Notes under the pieces: model-generated
What the model was told of the DNA's origin: nothing
The model's input: only the letters and a program-made list of their open reading frames with translations
The model's database searches: none
NCBI GenBank assembly: GCA_026389285.1
Contig: JAPLID010000175.1
Location: forward strand, 1-42,000
Direction of reading: 5' to 3'
Length of the DNA: 42,000 nt
DNA from: Cyanobacteriota bacterium
Lineage (GTDB): Bacteria > Cyanobacteriota > Cyanobacteriia > PCC-6307 > Cyanobiaceae
Program-made: the position numbers and the translations under genes
Part shown: positions 17,335-25,732 of the stretch, piece after piece
Position numbering within the stretch: the stretch's first letter is position 1
Layout of the letters: each line of letters opens with the position of its first letter

Positions 17335-19470
17335 ATGCCTGACAGCCCCGGCCCGAACCCGACGCCCTGCAGGCCACGCCAGCCAACGCTGATCTGGTGG
17401 CTGCTGCTGCTGGCGCTCTGGGCCAGCGCCACCGTGGCCGACCGGCTCTGGCTTGCCACCGATGGGCGCCTGCCCAGCTGGGATCAGGCCGACTATCTCA
17501 ACAGTGCCCTCGACCATGGCCGCGCCCTCGGCCTGTTGCCGGGCGGCGGCTGGCAGGGCTGGGGGCATCTGCTCGATCTCTCCCCGAAGATTCCGCCGCT
17601 GGCCTCCCTGATCGATGGCAGCGTCATGGCCTTCAGCGGCGAGACCGCTGACCAGGCCAGCTGGAGCCTGGCCCTCTGGCACGGGCTGTTGCTGGTGGTG
17701 GTGGCCTGCTGGGGCCGGCAGCTGGTGGGAGCGGGATTCGGCCTGCTGGCCGCCGCCCTCGTGGCTCTCGCTCCGGCCCTGGCCGCCCTGCGGGTCGACT
17801 ACACCCTGGACATTCCCCTCACCGCCAGCACCACCCTGGCCCTGTGGTTGCTGGGTCGCTGGCAGCGCCAGCCCCCCGCCGGTGGCCGCTGGCGCCAGGC
17901 GATCTTCGCCGCCCTGGCGGTGGCCGGAGCCCTGCTGGTTAAGCAGAGCGCCCTGCTGCTGGTGGCCCTGCCCAGTCTCTGGGCTGCCATCGCTGGCCTC
18001 GGTCAGCGGCGGCGGCGGCTTCAGGTCTTGGTGGCGCTGATCATTGTGCTGGGCCTGCTGCTGCCCTGGCTGCACCACAACTGGATCACCACCCTGGGCG
18101 GCACCAACCGGGCCGTGATCGAGTCGGCCGCCGCCGAGGGCGATCCCCCACCCCTGAGCCTGGCCTCGCTGCTCTGGTACCCGCGGCTCTGGCCCCAGCA
18201 GCTGGGCCTGCCGATCCTGGTGCCGGCCCTGGCAGGCGGACTGCTGGCCCTCTGGCGAGGCCGCAGCCAGCTCCTGCCCCGGCTGCGCCACCTAGGCCAA
18301 GCCCTGCCACAGGACTGGTCCTGGCTGATCGGCTGCACCCTGGCCGGCGCCTTGGCCACCACCCTCAGCCCGAACAAAGATGCCCGCTACTTCGCACCGG
18401 TGCTGCCCCTGCTTCTTCTTGTTTTGGCCCGCGGCTGGTGGCAGCTGGGGCTGGAATTGCGGCGGCTTGGGGGGCCAGGCCTGAGCGGCAGCCTGCTTGG
18501 AGGCGGTTTGCTGGGCGGGGGGCTGCTGGCGGTAGCGACCGCCACGGCCCAGACCGCCCTGGCCGCGATCGAACGACCAGGGCCCAGCCCGATTCCGGCG
18601 GCGATCGCCCGGCTGCGAGCCGCGGTGGGAGACGCCCCCACCACGCTGCTGGTGGTTCCGGGCAGCCCCGATCTCAATGAACAGACCGTTTCTTATTTCG
18701 GGCGGCTGGGCGGTGGCCGGATCGAAGCCCGGCGGCTGGGCCGCCAGCGCCATGAACATCCCCTGGTGCTGGAGCGCAGTAGTTGGATCCTGCTGGCCAG
18801 CGGCGACCAAGGCAGCAACCGGCCGCCTTCGCGGGAACTGAGCTTCAAGGTGCGTGGCGATGGCCGCTTCAGCCAAGTGGGCAGCTGGCCCTGGAGCGAA
18901 GGGCGCAGCGTCGAACTGTGGCAGCGGCGTGGCGGGCCGGCCCCGCGCTTTGACCCCCAATTCATCGCCCTGGCCCGAGGGATGGAGCGGGGGCCGGAGG
19001 GATTGGCGACCCTGTTCGCCCGCATCGGACCGGAACATCAGCTCGACGGGCACTTTCTCTATCAGCAGCGGGTGCGGGCCTGGGCCCGGCAGCGCCTGAA
19101 TCAGAATCCCACCGATGGCGATGCCCTGTGGAGCCTGGCGTTGCTGGCCACCCTCAACAATCGCCCCGGTGAAGCCGAAGGCTGGTACAGCAGGCTCGCT
19201 GAGCTGCAACCCACCAACCCCTGGCCGGCCGCCTATCGGGCCGTGGTGCAAGTGGCGGACTGGCGGCCCGGCTCCGCCGTTGACGGATTGGATCAGACCC
19301 CCGCCAAGGTCCAGGAGCAGCCGGTGGTACGGGCGCTGGCCGATCTGAGCGGCGTGCTCTCCGGCCGCCTCTGGCGCCTGAGCTCCCTGCGCCAGCATCT
19401 GCCGCCAGCGATCGAAGAGGTGATCCAGCGGGTGAAGGCTGGCGCCCATCGCCTTGGTCCCCACGGCTAG
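17335..19470 (+). CDS. GT-C (ArnT/PMT-like) membrane glycosyltransferase
   Basis: 711 residues from the ATG at 17335; the in-frame opening upstream lies over the porin leader and was not used. After a first TM (LIWWLLLLALWASATVADRL) comes the lumenal loop LPSWDQADYLNSAL, with an Asp at the place of the catalytic acid of GT-C enzymes. About ten hydrophobic segments follow (LLVVVACWGRQLVGAGFGLL, ALLVALPSLWAAI, VALIIVLGLLLPWL). A soluble C-terminal domain of about 250 residues has TPR-like helices (ALWSLALLATLNNRPGEAEG). It should transfer a sugar from a polyprenyl-phosphate donor on the outer side of the membrane; the acceptor is unknown. It is divergent from the second porin, with 154 bases between. 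Confidence 0.8.
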   Translation: MPDSPGPNPTPCRPRQPTLIWWLLLLALWASATVADRLWLATDGRLPSWDQADYLNSALDHGRALGLLPGGGWQGWGHLLDLSPKIPPLASLIDGSVMAFSGETADQASWSLALWHGLLLVVVACWGRQLVGAGFGLLAAALVALAPALAALRVDYTLDIPLTASTTLALWLLGRWQRQPPAGGRWRQAIFAALAVAGALLVKQSALLLVALPSLWAAIAGLGQRRRRLQVLVALIIVLGLLLPWLHHNWITTLGGTNRAVIESAAAEGDPPPLSLASLLWYPRLWPQQLGLPILVPALAGGLLALWRGRSQLLPRLRHLGQALPQDWSWLIGCTLAGALATTLSPNKDARYFAPVLPLLLLVLARGWWQLGLELRRLGGPGLSGSLLGGGLLGGGLLAVATATAQTALAAIERPGPSPIPAAIARLRAAVGDAPTTLLVVPGSPDLNEQTVSYFGRLGGGRIEARRLGRQRHEHPLVLERSSWILLASGDQGSNRPPSRELSFKVRGDGRFSQVGSWPWSEGRSVELWQRRGGPAPRFDPQFIALARGMERGPEGLATLFARIGPEHQLDGHFLYQQRVRAWARQRLNQNPTDGDALWSLALLATLNNRPGEAEGWYSRLAELQPTNPWPAAYRAVVQVADWRPGSAVDGLDQTPAKVQEQPVVRALADLSGVLSGRLWRLSSLRQHLPPAIEEVIQRVKAGAHRLGPHG

Positions 19471-19621
19471 AGATCGCCAACTGGCCCTGCTGTTCTTTGC
19501 GCTGGTGCTCGATCTGGAGTGCCGGCTGGCGTGGAGGTGCGGCAACGCCATGGAGCGGCCAGGCCGGAGCTCAGGGGTCAGCGGCAAGACCTTCTGCCCA
19601 GGCTGAAGCCCCAACGGCCGC

Positions 19622-19657
19622 AAAACGATGCCCCCGATCCCTGATGGGACCGGGGGC
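19622..19657 (-). terminator. Strong hairpin, probably a minus-strand terminator
   Basis: 12-bp arms GCCCCCGATCCC / GGGACCGGGGGC with loop TGAT. The single non-match is A-C when read as plus-strand RNA but a G-U pair on the minus strand. Minus-strand RNA continues AUCGUUUUG; plus-strand RNA has no U-run. This suggests a transcript coming from the psbD side that ends here, separate from the psbD terminator 370 bases upstream. Confidence 0.5.
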
Positions 19658-19739
19658 TCTCGCCGGGTCCGCTCTGGCGCGGAACCGTTCGATCTGGAGT
19701 TGATCAACCGGGGCAAAGCCACGGAGGATCGGGGCCGTC

Positions 19740-19793
19740 TCAGCCGGCGTTCTCCGCGATCAGCAGACCCTGGGGTTGATGACTGTGATCCAT
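19740..19793 (-). CDS. Possible 17-residue small ORF
   Basis: ATG GAT CAC opens a frame for MDHSHQPQGLLIAENAG. It is preceded by GGAGGT (19798-19803) four bases before the ATG, a better Shine-Dalgarno match than at most genes of this window, and followed about 80 bases later by a terminator-like hairpin on the same strand. The frame is open further upstream, so a longer form of about 60 residues is possible. I recognise no family; it could be chance. Confidence 0.25.
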   Translation of the reverse strand: MDHSHQPQGLLIAENAG

Positions 19794-20023
19794 GGACACC
19801 TCCGGTGAGTGAACGCCAGCCGGCGACGCATCCGGGACAACACTCCAAGAAGTGAGTCCCACGTCACTGCTGACAAGACTTGTTGAGTTTAAGGGGAAGG
19901 TCACTGGCGGCGCGAAGGCCATCAAGGAATCCCCATCATTCACAAACGGCGACAGGTGGCGAGAAACGGGCCATGGCCAGCCAGGGCTGGCTCGAGCCGC
20001 CAACTCTCCGCCAGGCAAAGCAC

Positions 20024-20047
20024 AAAAAAAGGACGCCAGGGGCGTCC
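20024..20047 (-). terminator. Rho-independent terminator of psbD
   Basis: On the minus strand a 7-bp stem GGACGCC / GGCGTCC with a three-base loop, followed by seven T. It starts about 30 bases behind the psbD stop codon, so the transcript ends without a psbC gene. Confidence 0.93.
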
Positions 20048-20076
20048 TCAGAATGATTGAGACACGAAGTCTGAGA

Positions 20077-21135
20077 TCAGAGAGCGTTGCCGCGAGGCAG
20101 AACCTCTTCAGGGAAGACGAAGTTTTCGTGCGGCTGGTCCGCAGGGGCCATCCAGGCGCGCAGACCCTCATTCAGCAGAATGTTCTTGGTGTAGAACGTC
20201 TCGAACTCAGGATCTTCAGCGGCCCGGATTTCCTGGGACACGAAGTCATAGGCGCGCAGGTTGAGCGCCAGGCCGATGATGCCGATGCTGCTGGTCCAAA
20301 GACCCATCACCGGCACGAACAGCATGAAGAAGTGCAGCCAGCGCTTATTGGAGAAGGCGATCCCGAAGATCTGGCTCCAGAAGCGGTTGGCGGTGACCAT
20401 CGAGTAGGTCTCCTCTTCCTGGGTCGGCTCAAACGCCTTGAAGGTGTTGGCCTGGTCGCTGTCCTCAAACAGGGTGTTCTCCACCGTGGCGCCGTGGATG
20501 GCACACAGCAGCGCGCCGCCCAGGATGCCGGCCACTCCCATCATGTGGAAGGGATTCAGCGTCCAGTTGTGGAAGCCCTGCAGGAACAGCAGGAAGCGGA
20601 AGATCGCCGCCACCCCGAAGGACGGGGCGAAGAACCAGCTGCTCTGACCCAGCGGGTACATCAGAAAAACACTGACGAACACCGCGATCGGGCCTGAGAA
20701 GGCGATGGCGTTGTAAGGGCGGATGCCCACCAGACGAGCAATCTCGAACTGGCGCAGCATGAAGCCGATCAGCGAGAAGGCGCCGTGTAGCGCCACGAAC
20801 GGCCAGAGGCCGCCGAGCTGTACCCAGCGCACGAAGTCGCCCTGGGCTTCGGGGCCCCAGAGCAGCAGCAGGCTGTGGCCCATCGCGTCAGCGGGGGTGC
20901 TGACAGCGGCGGTGAGAAAATTGCAACCCTCGAGGTACGAGCTGGCAATGCCGTGCGTGTACCAGGAGGTGGCGAAGGTGGTTCCGGTGAGCCAGCCTCC
21001 CAATGCCAGATAGGCGGTGGGGAAGAGCAGCAGACCGGACCACCCCACAAAAACGAAGCGGTCGCGCTTGAGCCAGTCATCGAGGACGTCGAACCATCCG
21101 CGAGCTGCTGGTGCGCGCCCTACAGCGATCGTCAT
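20077..21135 (-). CDS. psbD: Photosystem II D2 protein
   Basis: 352 residues, the normal D2 length, starting [20 protein letters not shown]. Five TM helices can be followed ([96 protein letters not shown]). [12 protein letters not shown] has the two His known from D2: His189 next to tyrosine D, and His197, the ligand of the P680 chlorophyll. The in-frame opening upstream to 21300 is not D2-like and was dropped. In most cyanobacteria psbC overlaps the end of one psbD copy; here a terminator follows at once, so this is most likely the separate second copy. Confidence 0.97.
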   Translation of the reverse strand: MTIAVGRAPAARGWFDVLDDWLKRDRFVFVGWSGLLLFPTAYLALGGWLTGTTFATSWYTHGIASSYLEGCNFLTAAVSTPADAMGHSLLLLWGPEAQGDFVRWVQLGGLWPFVALHGAFSLIGFMLRQFEIARLVGIRPYNAIAFSGPIAVFVSVFLMYPLGQSSWFFAPSFGVAAIFRFLLFLQGFHNWTLNPFHMMGVAGILGGALLCAIHGATVENTLFEDSDQANTFKAFEPTQEEETYSMVTANRFWSQIFGIAFSNKRWLHFFMLFVPVMGLWTSSIGIIGLALNLRAYDFVSQEIRAAEDPEFETFYTKNILLNEGLRAWMAPADQPHENFVFPEEVLPRGNAL

Positions 21136-21154
21136 TGGGTGAACGGTGGAGTGT

Positions 21155-21223
21155 CGCGGGTTCGATACCCGCGGGCTGTTTGATACGGCGAGATGGTAAC
21201 AACGCTGAAGCGACTCACGTGAG
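21155..21223 (-). promoter_or_regulatory. psbD promoter region with leader hairpin and palindrome
   Basis: Minus strand: a possible -35 TTCAGC (21209-21204) and -10 TATCAA (21185-21180), 18 bases apart. The perfect palindrome CTCACGTGAG (21214-21223) lies just upstream of the -35. The predicted mRNA begins near the 7-bp hairpin CGCGGGT-N5-ACCCGCG (21155-21173), 19 bases before the ATG. The boxes are by eye and weak; the palindrome and the hairpin are exact. Confidence 0.4.
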
Positions 21224-21321
21224 CGCTCGACACGGGCTGACATAGCCCATGGCAGCCGCCCTTCGCCGGTGCGGGCCTGCCTGGGGCCAGGATGGCGCAC
21301 CTACGACCTTTCCTCTTTTCC

Positions 21322-21966
21322 ATGCCGACCAGCCAGGTTCCCCCCGGCCCTTCGCCGGCCTCCAGCTCAGGTCCGGCATCGGACCCCACATCAGGCCCGG
21401 CAACGGGCAAGAAGACAGCTGCCGGCACCGCCGACACCCAGGTGATGGAGCAGACCGTTCTCGGTTCCCGACGCCTGTCCAATCTGCTGGTGGCCCTGGC
21501 GGTCAGCATCGGTGGCATCGGCTTTCTACTGGCCAGTGCCTCCAGTCGCTTCGGCCGAGATCTGCTGCCGATCGGCCATCCGGCCGAACTGGTCTGGGTG
21601 CCCCAGGGGCTGGTCATGGGCCTCTATGGCATCGCGGCCGTGTTGCTCGCCACCTACCTGTGGACCGTGATCGGCATCGATGTGGGCTCCGGCAGCAACC
21701 GCTTCGATCGCGCCGCCGGCCAGGCCCTGATCAGCCGCCGCGGTTTCCGCAGCCGCATCGAAGTCGCCATCCCCCTGCGCGAGATCCAGGCGATCAAGGT
21801 GGAGGTGCGCGAGGGCATCAGCCCGCAGCGGCGGCTGGCGCTGCGGGTGCAGGGCCGCCGGGATCTGCCGCTCACCAGGGTCGGCGAACCGATCCCCCTG
21901 GCTGACCTGGAACTTGCCGGGGCCCAGCTGGCCCGGTTCCTTGGTGTTCCCCTGGAAGGTCTCTGA
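21322..21966 (+). CDS. ycf4: Photosystem I assembly protein Ycf4
   Basis: 214 residues from the ATG at 21322. The Ycf4 body begins at [20 protein letters not shown], followed by two TM segments ([15 protein letters not shown] and [20 protein letters not shown]) and [18 protein letters not shown], then [16 protein letters not shown]. Ycf4 is a thylakoid scaffold used in the assembly of photosystem I. The family is normally about 185 residues; here the N-terminus has an extra Pro/Ser-rich stretch of about 40. An ATG at 21292 and one at 21445 are alternatives; neither has a clear Shine-Dalgarno sequence. Five bases separate it from the cyclophilin gene. Confidence 0.93.
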   Translation: MPTSQVPPGPSPASSSGPASDPTSGPATGKKTAAGTADTQVMEQTVLGSRRLSNLLVALAVSIGGIGFLLASASSRFGRDLLPIGHPAELVWVPQGLVMGLYGIAAVLLATYLWTVIGIDVGSGSNRFDRAAGQALISRRGFRSRIEVAIPLREIQAIKVEVREGISPQRRLALRVQGRRDLPLTRVGEPIPLADLELAGAQLARFLGVPLEGL

Positions 21967-21971
21967 TCCCG

Positions 21972-22727
21972 ATGTCGCTCCCCCTTCATCCCTTCAGCCC
22001 TCCCTGCCGGCGTCGCTGGCCCGATCTGGTGCGCCCCCTGCTCCTGGCTGCTCTGCTGAGCCTGGCGCCCTTCGGCCTGGTGGCCTGCGCCGCCGATCAG
22101 AAACAGGCCGCCATGGGCTGCGGCAGTTCATCGGCCCCCTGTCTGAGCGGCACCGCCGTGGTCAGCCTGGAAACCAGCAAAGGCGAGGTGCAGCTCAGCC
22201 TTGATGGCGGCGCCGCCCCGCTGACCGCCGGCAATTTCGTCGATCTGGTCAAGCGCGGCACCTACAACGGCACCGTGTTTCACCGCGTGGTGCGGGATCC
22301 GGTGCCCTTCGTCGTGCAGGGCGGTGATCCCGCCAGCGCCGATCCCAAGGTGCCTGTCAGCCAGTACGGCACGGGTGATTTCCTCGATCCAGTCACCGGC
22401 GAATCCCGCCAGATTCCGCTTGAGCTGAAACTGAGCAAGGAGCCGCTGCCGCGTTACGGCCAGCCCCTCAGCAGTCCGGTGCTCAACCGTGACCTGGCGC
22501 TCACCCACCAGCGCGGCGCCGTAGCCATGGCTCGCTCCAACAATCCCAACTCCGCCAGTGCCCAGTTCTATGTTGCCCTGGAGGCCCTGCCCGAACTGGA
22601 TGGTCGCTATGCCGTCTTCGGCCGGGTCACCAAGGGCATGGAGGTGATCGACCGCATCCAACAGGGCGATCGCATCGTCAAGGCCAAGGTGATCGAAGGG
22701 GGCACCCTCGTCAAAGGGCAGCCCTAA
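21972..22727 (+). CDS. Cyclophilin-type peptidyl-prolyl isomerase, lipoprotein
   Basis: 251 residues. The signal sequence has a basic n-region (CRRRW), a hydrophobic core and the lipobox LVAC with Cys39, so it should be lipid-anchored in a membrane, facing the periplasm or thylakoid lumen. The cyclophilin domain (about 62-248) shows GTYNGTVFHRVV, FVVQGGDP, RGAVAMARSNNPNSASAQFY and YAVFGRVTKGMEVIDRI, matching the FHR, QGGD and SQFF-type blocks of the family. It probably helps fold exported proteins. It is directly behind ycf4 and converges on ilvH. Confidence 0.93.
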   Translation: MSLPLHPFSPPCRRRWPDLVRPLLLAALLSLAPFGLVACAADQKQAAMGCGSSSAPCLSGTAVVSLETSKGEVQLSLDGGAAPLTAGNFVDLVKRGTYNGTVFHRVVRDPVPFVVQGGDPASADPKVPVSQYGTGDFLDPVTGESRQIPLELKLSKEPLPRYGQPLSSPVLNRDLALTHQRGAVAMARSNNPNSASAQFYVALEALPELDGRYAVFGRVTKGMEVIDRIQQGDRIVKAKVIEGGTLVKGQP

Positions 22728-22749
22728 ACGCTGACCCAGTCGCCTGGGC

Positions 22750-23280
22750 TCAGGCCGGCACTCGCTTCTGGGAGCTGGTGGCCTTGAGCCACTCGGTGTT
22801 CACGCCTGAGGCCCGCTCCAAGGCCACCTTGCCCGTACGCGCGATCTCGAGGATCCCGTAGCTCTCCAGCAGTCGCTCGAAGGCCACCAGCTTGCCCGGG
22901 TCGCCCACCACTTCGAGGGTGAGAGCGTCATCCGCCACATCGACCACCTTGGCGCGGAACACCTGCACCAGATCAAGAATGGCGCTGCGGTTTTCGGCCG
23001 GGGCCGACACCTTCAGCAGCATCAGCTCCCGCTCCACCGCCGGGATCGTCGAGAGGTCGATCACGCCGAGCACATTGACCAGCTTGTCCAGTTGCTTGGT
23101 CATCTGCTGCAGGGTGCGGTCATCGCCCTCGACCACCATGGTCAGTCGCGACACTCCGCGGTTTTCGGCCGGACCGACCGCCAGGCTCTCGATGTTGAAA
23201 CCGCGCCGGGCGAACAGACCGGAGATGCGGCTCAGCGCCCCTGATTCGTCCTCAACCAGCACCGACAGGGTGTGCTTCAT
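22750..23280 (-). CDS. ilvH: Acetolactate synthase small subunit
   Basis: 176 residues from the ATG at 23280. The N-terminal ACT domain [36 protein letters not shown] and [17 protein letters not shown] are the IlvH/IlvN signature; a C-terminal part of about 90 residues follows ([20 protein letters not shown]). It binds the catalytic subunit IlvB and carries valine feedback inhibition in branched-chain amino acid synthesis. The start overlaps the stop of the preceding alpha/beta hydrolase (ATGA). Confidence 0.95.
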   Translation of the reverse strand: MKHTLSVLVEDESGALSRISGLFARRGFNIESLAVGPAENRGVSRLTMVVEGDDRTLQQMTKQLDKLVNVLGVIDLSTIPAVERELMLLKVSAPAENRSAILDLVQVFRAKVVDVADDALTLEVVGDPGKLVAFERLLESYGILEIARTGKVALERASGVNTEWLKATSSQKRVPA

Positions 23281-24305
23281 GTCCGGTCCATCCTTGCGTC
23301 CAACGCTACGTGTCGGTTCAGCGGCCCGAGCCACTCCAGCAGGGCCGCATTGAAGCCCTCCGCCACTTCGTCGTGGGGACAGTGACCCGCCTGATCGAGC
23401 ACCACCAACGGCAGATCGTCCCGCAGGCGCAGGCACTGGCGGGCCACATCCAGCGGCACCAGCCTGTCCTGCCGGCCCCAGATCAGCAGCAGAGGCAGGC
23501 TCAGCCGATTCAGCAGGGAAGGGGCGGTGCCGCCATGGGGCCGCAACGCCATGGCGATGCTCATCGCCCGCAGGGCCCGCGGCGCCGTGACCCGGCGTGC
23601 CGGGCGGGCCATCACCCGATGCAGCTCCCGATCGCCGATCACCGGCCCGTGATACGCGCTCTGAATGCCGAGATCCAGCAGCGGCGAGTGGGCCAGCAGG
23701 GGCACCACCAGCTCCAGGGGCAACAGCCGGCAGAGCACCACCACCACGGCCCGCTGCAACCGCCGCCGCCAGGGGTGCCGGCGCGGCGCCGCCAGGGACC
23801 GATCACCCAGCGGCTGGGCCATCAGCAGCGTGGGGTCGGGTAGGGGTGCCGCCACCACCGCCCTGACCCAGTCGGGGAAATAGACGCTGCAGGTCAGGGC
23901 CACCAGGCCACCGAGCGAATGGCCCACGACCACGGCCGGTGCCTGCACCACCTGCTCAAGAAAGCCCTGCAGCTGACGGGCCCAGAGGCGGTTGTCCAGG
24001 CCGCGGTGGCGGCGGTGGGCCGGTTGGCTGGAGGCCCCGAAGCCGATCAGATCCAGGCCATACACGCACCAGCCGGCGGCCGCCAGGGGACCGGCGTTGC
24101 GCCGCCAGTGGCCGCTGCCGCTGGCGAACCCGTGCAGCAGCACCACTGGCGGGTGCCGGCGGTCGCCCAGCACCCGCCAGTGGCAGCGGTGGTCCCGCCA
24201 CCACCAGGTGCCATGGGCCCCCCAGTCAGCCCCATGAGCCGGGGGATCGGCCTCGGGCTGGTCAGGACCGGGCTGCGGATGGCGCGGACGGGCAGGCTGG
24301 GACAC
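23277..24305 (-). CDS. Alpha/beta hydrolase
   Basis: 342 residues from a GTG at 24305; a TTG at 24314 is the alternative. The frame is open further upstream, but that part lies over trm1. The alpha/beta-hydrolase blocks are clear: [10 protein letters not shown] at 51-60 (oxyanion loop), [20 protein letters not shown] with the nucleophile Ser130, [13 protein letters not shown] with the acid Asp, and [20 protein letters not shown] with the catalytic His. The general type resembles cyanobacterial hydrolases grouped with chloroplast pheophytinase-like enzymes, but the substrate is unknown. It overlaps ilvH by four bases and is divergent from trm1, with only about 26 bases between the starts. Confidence 0.85.
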   Translation of the reverse strand: MSQPARPRHPQPGPDQPEADPPAHGADWGAHGTWWWRDHRCHWRVLGDRRHPPVVLLHGFASGSGHWRRNAGPLAAAGWCVYGLDLIGFGASSQPAHRRHRGLDNRLWARQLQGFLEQVVQAPAVVVGHSLGGLVALTCSVYFPDWVRAVVAAPLPDPTLLMAQPLGDRSLAAPRRHPWRRRLQRAVVVVLCRLLPLELVVPLLAHSPLLDLGIQSAYHGPVIGDRELHRVMARPARRVTAPRALRAMSIAMALRPHGGTAPSLLNRLSLPLLLIWGRQDRLVPLDVARQCLRLRDDLPLVVLDQAGHCPHDEVAEGFNAALLEWLGPLNRHVALDARMDRT

Positions 24306-24331
24306 CTCAGACAACGGTGACGGCTCTGGCG

Positions 24332-25492
24332 ATGATCCAGGAAGCAGCGGATGCCACTCACTATTGCGAAGGCTCGGCCCGGCTGCTGCTGGGCGGTGGT
24401 TTCTTCCGCCCGGAATCGCGGCCGTCCAGGGACTGTCTGGTGCTGCTGGCCCGCACCCTGGCCCTGCGGCGCCCCCTGCGGCTCCTGGATCTGATGGCCG
24501 GCTGCGGCATCCGCTCGCTGCGTTGTGGCCTCGAGGCCGGAGCCGCTCAGATCTGGGCCAACGACGCCGATCCCGATCGCCTGCCCCTGCTGCAGGCCAA
24601 CCTGGCCCAGCTGCCCCAGGCGGTGGAGCGGCGCTGCACGGCCCAGACCGCCCAGCAGCTGCTGGCGGGCTGCCTGCAGCGCCAGCAACGCTTTGATCTG
24701 GTCGATCTCGATGCCTTCGGCTGCGCGTCAGCCCTACTGCCCCTGGCGCTTGAGGCGGTGGCCTTCGACGGGGTCCTGATGCTGGCAAGCACCGATGGCC
24801 GTTCCCCCACCGGCCATGACCGCCCAGCGGCGGTGCGGCACCTGGGGGCGGCGGCGCGGGCCCATCCCGCCAGCTGGGAGCTGGCCCTGCGCCTGCAGCT
24901 GGGCACGGTGGCCCGCAACGCCTGGGCCCTGGGGCGGGGGGTCGAACCGCTGCTGAGCTTCAGCGAGGGGCGCACCTTCCGCACCGCCGTGCGCCTGCGG
25001 CGGCGCCCCCGGCCCGGCGAAGAAAACCAACTGGGCATGCTGGCCCACTGCCATGGCTGCGGCGACCAGCAGGTGCAGCCTCTTCTGGCACTGCGCCGCT
25101 GGCAGCCCTGCGGCTGCCCCCCCAGCCCACTGCCGCCGCTGGCGGTGAGCGGACCGCTCTGGATCGGCGACCTGCAGGATCCAGCCACGATCGGCGCCCT
25201 GCTCGAACAGGCAGCGCTGGCGCCACAGACGCTGGCAGCCGACGCAGAACGGCTGCTCCAGCGCCTGGCGGCCGATCCGGCGCCGACGGCGCGCTGCTGG
25301 CCGACGGAGACGATCGCCCGCGCCCTGGGTCTCGGCCAGCCCCCCCTGGCGGCCCTGGTGAGTGAGCTGCAGCGGCAGGACTTCCATGCCGCCGCCAGCG
25401 CCGTGATGGCAGGCCAGCTGCGCAGTGACGCGCCCTGGCCGCGCATTCTTGAAACAGCCAGGGCTCTGCTGGCCGCCACGGCTGCTAAATAG
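24332..25492 (+). CDS. trm1: tRNA (guanine26-N2)-dimethyltransferase, Trm1 family
   Basis: 386 residues from the ATG at 24332; a GTG at 24317 is also possible. The methyltransferase core has [20 protein letters not shown] (SAM-binding motif I), [17 protein letters not shown], and [20 protein letters not shown], the D-x-D-P/A-F-G motif of Trm1. After it, around 240-262, a CxxC...CxC cluster (CHGCGD to CGC) is the zinc-binding C-terminal domain of the family. Trm1 dimethylates G26 of tRNA and is common in archaea and eukaryotes but restricted among bacteria; cyanobacteria are one known group that has it. petM follows after 26 bases. Confidence 0.9.
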   Translation: MIQEAADATHYCEGSARLLLGGGFFRPESRPSRDCLVLLARTLALRRPLRLLDLMAGCGIRSLRCGLEAGAAQIWANDADPDRLPLLQANLAQLPQAVERRCTAQTAQQLLAGCLQRQQRFDLVDLDAFGCASALLPLALEAVAFDGVLMLASTDGRSPTGHDRPAAVRHLGAAARAHPASWELALRLQLGTVARNAWALGRGVEPLLSFSEGRTFRTAVRLRRRPRPGEENQLGMLAHCHGCGDQQVQPLLALRRWQPCGCPPSPLPPLAVSGPLWIGDLQDPATIGALLEQAALAPQTLAADAERLLQRLAADPAPTARCWPTETIARALGLGQPPLAALVSELQRQDFHAAASAVMAGQLRSDAPWPRILETARALLAATAAK

Positions 25493-25518
25493 GTAGCCAC
25501 TTCCCCTTCGTCCGGGTC

Positions 25519-25617
25519 ATGGCCTCTGAAATCTTCGGCACCGCCGCGCTGTTCTGGGTGCTGATCCCCGTGGGCCTGGCCAGCGGTCTGCTGCTGCTCA
25601 AGTTGCTCAAGGACTGA
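25519..25617 (+). CDS. petM: Cytochrome b6f subunit PetM
   Basis: 32 residues, a single membrane helix. It starts [20 protein letters not shown] and ends LLLKLLKD, which is the PetM pattern. PetM is a small subunit at the edge of the b6f complex. The spacing behind trm1 is 26 bases, and a hairpin follows. It is too short to be found by length filters but its identity is clear. Confidence 0.93.
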   Translation: MASEIFGTAALFWVLIPVGLASGLLLLKLLKD

Positions 25618-25650
25618 GGCGAAACGAGGGCGGTCGGCGCCACGGAGGCC

Positions 25651-25666
25651 GGGGCCGTCAGGCCCC
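25651..25666. terminator. Hairpin behind petM
   Basis: GGGGCC-GTCA-GGCCCC, a perfect 6-bp GC stem with a tetraloop, 33 bases after the petM stop. There is no T-run behind it on either strand, so it may be an mRNA end stabiliser or a factor-dependent end rather than a full intrinsic terminator. Confidence 0.35.
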
Positions 25667-25732
25667 TCCCATCTCGCCGGTCGCAACCGAGTCAGCTGCA
25701 CCCCTAGGCTCAGCCGGCTTCGGACATGGCAG

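Larger units (their letters stand above)
19471..20076. other. 606-base spacer without a clear gene
   Basis: It lies between the GT-C gene and psbD. It contains the psbD terminator (20024-20047), a second strong hairpin (19630-19657), and between them a minus-strand 17-codon open frame with a good Shine-Dalgarno sequence (19740-19793). A 143-codon minus-strand frame spans part of the spacer but its beginning lies out of frame inside psbD, so I do not accept it as a whole. No tRNA or known sRNA was recognised. Confidence 0.6.

Noticed and set aside
16230-17342. 370-codon plus-strand open frame
   Set aside because: Antisense to the second porin; Gly/Val-rich shadow of the porin codons.
18292-19848. 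518-codon minus-strand open frame
   Set aside because: Antisense to the GT-C glycosyltransferase gene, low-complexity composition, no recognisable motif.
19740-20171. 143-codon minus-strand open frame as a full gene
   Set aside because: Its first third lies out of frame within the end of psbD and behind the psbD terminator; only the last short part with its own Shine-Dalgarno sequence was kept as a low-confidence small frame.
21150-21185. T-arm-like sequence suggesting a tRNA gene
   Set aside because: The GGTTCGATACC stem-loop is present, but no D-arm, anticodon arm or matching 5' acceptor strand lies at the right distance; the space to the psbD start is too short. Treated as a psbD leader hairpin.
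22731-22749. CCCAG-TCGC-CTGGG hairpin between the cyclophilin and ilvH genes as a bidirectional terminator
   Set aside because: Only a 5-bp core stem and no T-run on either side; in GC-rich sequence this can be chance.
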